Program-made: the position numbers and the translations under genes | Source: JBBIGV01 sp037447335 | Lineage (GTDB): Bacteria; Bacteroidota; Ignavibacteria; Ignavibacteriales; Ignavibacteriaceae | Assembly: GCA_037447335.1 (NCBI GenBank) | Contig: JBBIGV010000046.1 | Location: 1-28,003, forward strand | Length of the DNA: 28,003 nucleotides | Reading direction: 5' to 3' | Shown here: positions 23,648-28,003 of the stretch, one piece after another | Position numbering within the stretch: the stretch's first letter is position 1 | Layout of the letters: each line of letters opens with the position of its first letter | Notes under the pieces: model-generated | What the model saw: the letters and a program-made list of their open reading frames with translations, nothing else | The model's database searches: none | Told to the model about the DNA's origin: nothing

Positions 23648-25534
23648 ATGAGAATACCTGAACATAAAATCGAAGAAGTCCGGAGTGCTGCAAACATTGT
23701 AGATATAATCGCGCCTTATGTCCAACTCCGTAAAAGAGGTAGAAATTTTATCGGGTTGTGCCCATTCCACAGTGAAAAAACACCTTCTTTTACTGTCAGC
23801 GAAGATAAGCAAATTTTTCATTGTTTCGGATGCCATGCAGGCGGCAATGTTTTCAAATTTCTTATGGAGTATGAAAAAATTTCTTTTATCGAATCTGTGC
23901 AGCAGCTTGCAGGGCAGTTAGGAATTGAACTTGAAGTGCAGGAATCTGAAGAACCTGAAACTCAAAGCGAACAGGAGATTCTTTATGATATTAACACTGC
24001 TGCCGCAAGATATTTTTCCGATAACCTGCTTAATCACCCCGATGGTGAGGTTGCACGGCAGTATTTCGAAAAACGCAGAATTAAAGTTCAAACGATGAGA
24101 GCCTTCGGGCTTGGATACGCTTTCCCGGGGTGGGAATTTTTTGTCAACTTTGCCCGCGACAAAAACATTGATCTTGAAAGAGCGGTTCAGCTTGGACTAA
24201 TCGGAAGCAGCAATGACGGAAGACTGTTCGATAAATTTTCAGGGAGGATCATCTTCCCAATATTTTCTCCAAACGGAAGAGTTATTGCTTTTGCCGGAAG
24301 AATACTTGAAAACAAAGAAGGAACTGCGAAGTATCTCAATTCACCCGAATCACAGATTTATTATAAAGGTAAAATCCTCTACGGGCTTTCGCATGCTAAA
24401 GATGAGATCAGAAGAACGGACAAAGCGATTCTTGTTGAAGGTTATATGGATCTTATCTCTCTTTATCAAAATGGAATTAAGAATGTTGTTGCAGTTTCCG
24501 GAACAGCTTTAACAGAAGACCAGGTTTTGCTCCTTTCACGATACACTAAAAATATTGTGCTGCTTTTTGATTCGGACGCAGCGGGCATCAAAGCCTCTAT
24601 GCGCAGTATTGAACTTCTGTTAAGAAAAGATTTTGATATCAGAATAGCTTCTCTTCCACGCGGTGATGATCCTGATTCTTATGTGAACAAACATGGCAAA
24701 GACAAGTTTGATGTTATGATCAAACGCGCACAAAATTTTCTTGAGTTCCAGTCAGCTTATTTCGAATCGCAGGGAATGTTTGAGGACCCCGCAAAACTAA
24801 CCGAAGCCATTCGCGAACTTGTTAAGCCGCTTGCAATTATAAGTGATGAGCTGAAGAGAACAATCCTGCTTAAAACCATTGCGAAAAAATTCAATCTTCG
24901 TGAAATGCTGCTTGAAGCAGAACTGAATAAAGCGCTTCGGACAATCAGCCGTCACAAAATAAGCAGCACACTTACTTCCGAACTTGAGCGTAAAAGAAAA
25001 GATTTGAGCGCAGAAGAACAGATTAGAAAAAATGTCAGTCTGGTTATTTATAATCTTGAACGGCAGATTATCAAACTGCTTGTAGAAGGAAATGATGAGA
25101 CGATAGCACTTATAATAAATCATATTCATCCTGATGATTTTGAACTTGAGATACATAAAAGAATTTATTCTCTGATTTTTGACAGCATTCATCAGGGAGA
25201 AAATGTGCAGATGAGCGTACTAATTGAACAGTTAGAAGATGAAGCGGTGCAGTCATACCTGCTCGAACTTTCCCTTGAAAAATACAGCATAAGCAAGAAC
25301 TGGGAAGAGCTGCTGCCGGGGCAGTCAATGGTTAAGATAATTCTGAAAGATACAATAGACACTGTACGAAAATTCAAGCTGTTGCGAATAGATTCGCTCA
25401 TCGCATCAAACTTTCAGAAAATGGAAGAAAGCGATTCCGAAGAAATAAATATCGAAATGATGAAAGCAAACCGAGAACTTGAAGAAAAGAAACGCCGGAT
25501 AAGAGATGAATTGAGTGCGGGGGTCGGGAAATAG
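23648..25534 (+). CDS. dnaG: DNA primase
   Basis: Synthesises RNA primers for replication with DnaB helicase. The 628 aa match bacterial DnaG. The N-terminal CHC2 zinc ribbon has C38 and H41 in GLCPFHSEKTPSF and C59 and C62 in FHCFGCHAGGN. The RNA polymerase core follows (YAFPGWEFF; GRIIFPIFSPNGRVIAFAGR). The TOPRIM metal motifs are E264 in LVEGYMDLI and the DSD at 308-310 in LLFDSDAAG. The C-terminal helical DnaB-binding region spans about 440-620. The start is the MRIPEHKIEEVR methionine, standard for the family. It is the first gene of the plus-strand part of the window. Confidence 0.97.
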   Translation: MRIPEHKIEEVRSAANIVDIIAPYVQLRKRGRNFIGLCPFHSEKTPSFTVSEDKQIFHCFGCHAGGNVFKFLMEYEKISFIESVQQLAGQLGIELEVQESEEPETQSEQEILYDINTAAARYFSDNLLNHPDGEVARQYFEKRRIKVQTMRAFGLGYAFPGWEFFVNFARDKNIDLERAVQLGLIGSSNDGRLFDKFSGRIIFPIFSPNGRVIAFAGRILENKEGTAKYLNSPESQIYYKGKILYGLSHAKDEIRRTDKAILVEGYMDLISLYQNGIKNVVAVSGTALTEDQVLLLSRYTKNIVLLFDSDAAGIKASMRSIELLLRKDFDIRIASLPRGDDPDSYVNKHGKDKFDVMIKRAQNFLEFQSAYFESQGMFEDPAKLTEAIRELVKPLAIISDELKRTILLKTIAKKFNLREMLLEAELNKALRTISRHKISSTLTSELERKRKDLSAEEQIRKNVSLVIYNLERQIIKLLVEGNDETIALIINHIHPDDFELEIHKRIYSLIFDSIHQGENVQMSVLIEQLEDEAVQSYLLELSLEKYSISKNWEELLPGQSMVKIILKDTIDTVRKFKLLRIDSLIASNFQKMEESDSEEINIEMMKANRELEEKKRRIRDELSAGVGK

Positions 25535-25554
25535 TTGCTGGTGTTAGATAATTA

Positions 25555-25585
25555 TTGTAATCGGTTGCTTGATTTGCTATTTTTG
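25555..25585 (+). promoter_or_regulatory. Promoter of the MNT gene
   Basis: TTG (25555-25557), 20 bp, then TATTTTTG (25578-25585), a good fit to the Bacteroidota TTTG-N19..21-TAnnTTTG form. The spacing is the same as in the nif3 leader promoter. The ATG is 21 bp further on. Confidence 0.5.
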
Positions 25586-25606
25586 AACAAACACAAGTTT
25601 AATTGA

Positions 25607-25969
25607 ATGAATATTTTAACACGAAATAGCAGCTATCTTATGGCAGACGAGCTATTAAAACAGATTTGCGTTCAATTAAAAAGTAATCTGGACATTCACA
25701 AATTAATAGTCTTTGGAAGTTATTTGAATGGAAATGTTACAGACGATAGCGATATTGATCTGATAGTAATACTTAACGAAAGCGGATTTTCAAAAAATTA
25801 TGAAGACAAAATATCCAAACGTTCCCGGATTACAAAACTTCTGACGGACATTCGGAAAAAGATTCCGCTTGATGTTTTAGTTTATACAAAAGATGAATGG
25901 GAACGTCTTCTGCTTAAGAATAGCTCGTTCGTCCGTAGAATTAAAGAAACCGGGGTTGCCATAAATTGA
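25607..25969 (+). CDS. MNT-type nucleotidyltransferase (antitoxin-type)
   Basis: A 120-aa minimal nucleotidyltransferase. The defining motif is visible: G37-S38-Y-x2-G42, then D49-I-D51 in DDSDIDLIVIL. A third acidic residue is D88 or nearby in KIPLDVLVYTKDEW. MNT proteins usually pair with HEPN proteins. In the studied HEPN-MNT modules the MNT protein AMPylates and silences the HEPN RNase toxin. Here the stop codon TGA overlaps the TTG start of what remains of a HEPN gene. A second ATG (MADELL) 33 bp downstream is an alternative start. Function as an orphan antitoxin is inference. Confidence 0.88.
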   Translation: MNILTRNSSYLMADELLKQICVQLKSNLDIHKLIVFGSYLNGNVTDDSDIDLIVILNESGFSKNYEDKISKRSRITKLLTDIRKKIPLDVLVYTKDEWERLLLKNSSFVRRIKETGVAIN

Positions 25970-26182
25970 ACGATGCGGCAAAAGATTGGATTGAGTAGAA
26001 ATATAATCTCAAGTAAAGAATTAAGGCTGATAGACGATATTTACATTGATGCAAGGTACCCTGGAGAACCCGGGCTTTTGCCTGATGGATTTCCCTCACA
26101 GGTGACAGCTAAAAATATTTTGTCTGTAGCTGAAAAAACTATAATTCTGATTAAAGAATATTTAAATGATTCATCAACTTAA
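25966..26182 (+). pseudogene. HEPN-domain gene remnant, internally deleted
   Basis: Two pieces of a HEPN protein lie in different frames. From the TTG at 25966, overlapping the MNT stop, the frame reads NDAAKDWIE and then TAG; this is the usual start of the first HEPN helix. From about 26000 in the next frame (ORF 25973-26182) comes SSKELRLIDDIYIDARYPGEPGLLPDGFP, then AAxNILSVAEK-type helix, the family's C-terminal end. The middle is missing, including the R-x4-6-H RNase motif and the central helices (about 60-70 residues). The remaining 69-aa ORF cannot be an active toxin. Decay by internal deletion is my reading. Confidence 0.75.
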
Positions 26183-26217
26183 GTCCTAACGGAATCATTC
26201 ATAAAAAGGGGCGATAT

Positions 26218-26478
26218 GTGGCACTCTTAACTATAGAAACCCGCAGACAGGAACTGCTGTCAAATCTGGAGTCTGCCTACTCTGATAATCTCAGAGCTTA
26301 TCTTATTGCGCAATTTTTTGATGAGCTTTTCACTGAAAATAATTCACTGCTGAAAGAATCTTACTGCAGCGAGTTCATAGATATTTTTTATGCTTCTCTG
26401 GATGGTTACAATGCGCATTGTATTCATCCTGAAATTACCGAAAGAATAATTAACACAATCCGGAAAGCTGAAAAATGA
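26218..26478 (+). CDS. Helical N-terminal segment of a Lon-like protein
   Basis: An 86-aa helical ORF from a GTG start (26218) with AAGGGG 7-12 nt upstream, one of the better Shine-Dalgarno sequences here. I recognise no domain (sequence TIETRRQELLSNLESAY through ITERIINTIRKAEK). It stops at TGA 26476-26478 in GAAAAATGATTTT. The +1 frame continues as NDFPHLTNKLQRIEHQLNTL, a coiled coil that leads to the Lon-like domain. Losing one A of the A5 run (26471-26475) would fuse them. So this is probably the front of that gene; alternatively it is a small separate protein. Confidence 0.6.
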   Translation: MALLTIETRRQELLSNLESAYSDNLRAYLIAQFFDELFTENNSLLKESYCSEFIDIFYASLDGYNAHCIHPEITERIINTIRKAEK

Positions 26479-26578
26479 TTTTCCCCATCTTACAAATAAA
26501 CTTCAAAGAATAGAGCATCAGCTAAATACATTAAAAGAACTTCTTTCCGGCGCAGAAATAAAAGAGCCATCTCCAACG

Positions 26579-27235
26579 GTGTTTCCTGTATCAGAAATCA
26601 AACACGATAACCCTGAGCTGCCGCGTTTCACCTACCTCGAAAAAATAAATGTAATAATCAGTGAATCAAGCATTGCAAATGATTTTGTGATAATACCGAG
26701 CGGGAAAGACATAGAAGAAAGTATAGAAGACCAGATTAAAATATCATTGGACTATGCGGTTAGTTTTGTAAAAAAATATATAAGGAAATTAAATAAGCAT
26801 CACAAAGTGATAATTAATTTCGAGAGGCGTTATGGTCATTATGTTGGTGATTCGCTCGGATTGATACTTACGCTTAAATTCATCGAAGAGCTTCTCAATT
26901 ACGATAATTCGGTAGTCCAGTTCAGAGCGCTGCCGGGAACAGCATACTCAGGCAGATTTGAAATTGACGGCAAAACAAAAAGCCTTTCTGAAGAGTCAGT
27001 CATTAAGAAAACAGAAGCAGTGTTCTTTTCAGGTGTTGCAGCATTTGCTTTGCCGATCGAAAACCTTGAAACAACTCAGTTAAAACTAAGTGAATTAAAG
27101 AAAAAATATCCCGGAAGGGATTTGAAACTGATTGGTGTTGAAGATATTGAAGACCTCATTGCACGCAGGAATCTGGTAGCAATAAAAAAGAGAAGCATTA
27201 AAGAACGCTCGGTAAAATTTGCAAAAAAGAACTAG
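26579..27235 (+). CDS. Lon (S16) protease-like domain protein without ATPase
   Basis: A 218-aa ORF, GTG start. The frame is open and looks coding from about 26475, with a coiled coil (LTNKLQRIEHQLNTLKELL), but has no ATG, GTG or TTG there. The core resembles the Lon proteolytic domain: IEDQIKISLDYAVSFVKKY, then VGDSLGLILTLKFIEELL (S92 at the Lon catalytic serine position, GxSxG-like), RALPGTAYSGRFEIDGK, then VIKKTEAVFFSGVAAFALP (K144 at the catalytic lysine position) and LIGVEDIEDLI. No AAA+ module is present. It ends at TAG after the heptamer A AAA AAG; the -1 frame encodes a membrane helix. Homology was judged by eye. Confidence 0.7.
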   Translation: MFPVSEIKHDNPELPRFTYLEKINVIISESSIANDFVIIPSGKDIEESIEDQIKISLDYAVSFVKKYIRKLNKHHKVIINFERRYGHYVGDSLGLILTLKFIEELLNYDNSVVQFRALPGTAYSGRFEIDGKTKSLSEESVIKKTEAVFFSGVAAFALPIENLETTQLKLSELKKKYPGRDLKLIGVEDIEDLIARRNLVAIKKRSIKERSVKFAKKN

Positions 27236-27384
27236 CTGTCGGACTTTTATCCATTGCGTTAGCATTCTTCATCTTCCTATCAGGGTTGTGGGAACTTGAT
27301 ACAAATCCCAAAGTTCTGAAATACGAAAACCAGCACCTGAAAGTTTATAATGTAAATAAAAAACTATGGAAAGATTTATTTTAA
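27223..27384 (+). other. Slippery A AAA AAG and -1 frame transmembrane tail
   Basis: The heptamer at 27223-27229 is in the right phase (GCA AAA AAG) for -1 slippage, 3 nt before the TAG of the Lon-like ORF. The -1 frame reads ELAVGLLSIALAFFIFLSGL, a strong hydrophobic helix, then WELDTNPKVLKYENQHLKVYN and a stop at 27382-27384. The tail has no start codon of its own before the helix and looks coding. A one-base A deletion or sequencing error would give the same picture. Confidence 0.6.
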
Positions 27385-27734
27385 TTCCGCCAACAGATTT
27401 TTGCATTTACAACAACAACCGGTACAACTTGGCAATAACAGCGCATGTAACACATTTAAAGAAAGACCGTCTATTGCGAATAGGAATCAGTGAACATACC
27501 GGAGAGGGAATAACTGGGACACATCTGTACTACTATTTCAACCCGGACTTATCAATCAATTTTGTAGAAATGGGAGATGGGTTTCAGCACGAGAGGGATA
27601 AACTGGTAAAAGAAGGCAAACTTTCACCGACGTTATCATATACAGAGGAGTATTTTAATATTCTGAAAAATAATATCAAGTATTGGGATGGGGACGGGTT
27701 TGCTGCTTACCATGAATTAAAGGATAGTCAGTAG
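27366..27734 (+). CDS. Hypothetical protein
   Basis: A 122-aa ORF that I do not recognise. It starts at an ATG (MERFILIPPTDF) overlapping the last 19 bases of the -1 frame tail of the Lon-like gene, with no Shine-Dalgarno sequence. The composition is that of a soluble protein with aromatic residues (THLYYYFNPDLSINFVEMGDGF). There is no signal peptide, membrane segment or known motif. Overlap with the preceding gene suggests coupling if both are real. It is the last ORF of the window. Moderate trust that it is translated. Confidence 0.5.
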   Translation: MERFILIPPTDFCIYNNNRYNLAITAHVTHLKKDRLLRIGISEHTGEGITGTHLYYYFNPDLSINFVEMGDGFQHERDKLVKEGKLSPTLSYTEEYFNILKNNIKYWDGDGFAAYHELKDSQ

Positions 27735-28003
27735 AATAGAAATAATGAGGCAGGAAATAACCTCTAATAAATTTCTTTTAACCTAAAACTGTTCTAGTTA
27801 CATTGTTAATTTTTCACAAGGTGATAATAGAAAGCTTAAGTTTATTTATTGTTTGAAGCGAAATTTTCCGGGAGACAATGTGAAGGGAAATGTCTTCAGA
27901 TCGTTTATGACCATATATAAACAAGTTTTATCAACACTTTGAGAGAGGTTAAGGGAGTGTAAATAATTTTGTGTAAATGGTTAAAGCAATAGTTTAGCTA
28001 AGT
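27735..28003 (+). other. Intergenic end of window with a possible promoter
   Basis: No ORF is seen. TTTG (27938-27941), 22 bp, TAATTTTG (27964-27971) is a fair Bacteroidota-type promoter pointing out of the window to the right. GAGG...CCTC at about 27745-27763 is a weak hairpin. Whatever it drives lies beyond the end. Confidence 0.35.

Noticed and set aside
1..28003. CRISPR array, tRNA genes, insertion sequences or prophage genes
   Set aside because: No regularly spaced repeats, no tRNA cloverleaf with TTCGA-type T-loop in the gaps, no transposase or phage structural protein was seen.

Overview
The window looks like chromosomal DNA of an AT-rich member of the Bacteroidota/Chlorobi/Ignavibacteria assemblage. 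This placement is inference, from four things: the long three-domain form of IspG; few recognisable Shine-Dalgarno sequences; several upstream TATATTTG / TAnnTTTG promoter elements of Bacteroidota type; and the general look of the proteins. An archaeal-type GatD/GatE pair in an otherwise bacterial gene set is the strongest taxonomic oddity.

Layout. (1) 1-6.5 kb, minus strand: a DNA repair and expression block that reads, in transcription order, nif3-like, C4 zinc-ribbon coiled-coil protein, RNase P RNA, recJ, yebC, ruvC, ruvA. The nif3-like gene has a leader with a good promoter, a 27-codon ORF and a strong terminator just before the start codon. A candidate structured RNA on the opposite strand lies between the zinc-ribbon gene and rnpB. 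(2) 6.5-11.4 kb, minus: ispG (non-mevalonate isoprenoid pathway) and valS. (3) 11.4-15.2 kb: an accessory stretch with a GNAT acetyltransferase, a RibD/DHFR-like gene killed by one in-frame stop, a SAM methyltransferase, a TPR protein split from its membrane domain, and a gene-free stretch with a REP-like palindrome. (4) 15.2-18.5 kb, minus: gatE-gatD, the archaeal-type route to Gln-tRNA(Gln). (5) 18.7-23.4 kb, minus: a tightly coupled four-gene operon of unknown pathway: GT4 glycosyltransferase fused to a nucleotidyltransferase-like domain, cobalamin-binding radical SAM enzyme, SAM methyltransferase, and membrane-anchored CMP/dCMP-deaminase-fold protein. (6) 23.6-28 kb, plus: dnaG, then an MNT nucleotidyltransferase with the wreck of its HEPN partner, and a Lon-protease-like gene broken into three reading-frame segments at two A-runs, followed by an unrecognised ORF.

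Housekeeping genes are intact, while several small accessory genes carry stops, deletions or frame changes. Most of these look like decay or sequence error. The A AAA AAG heptamer before a transmembrane tail in the Lon-like gene could instead be programmed frameshifting. The most promising unexplained systems are the 18.7-23.4 kb operon, the GatDE pair, and the ATPase-less Lon-like protein.
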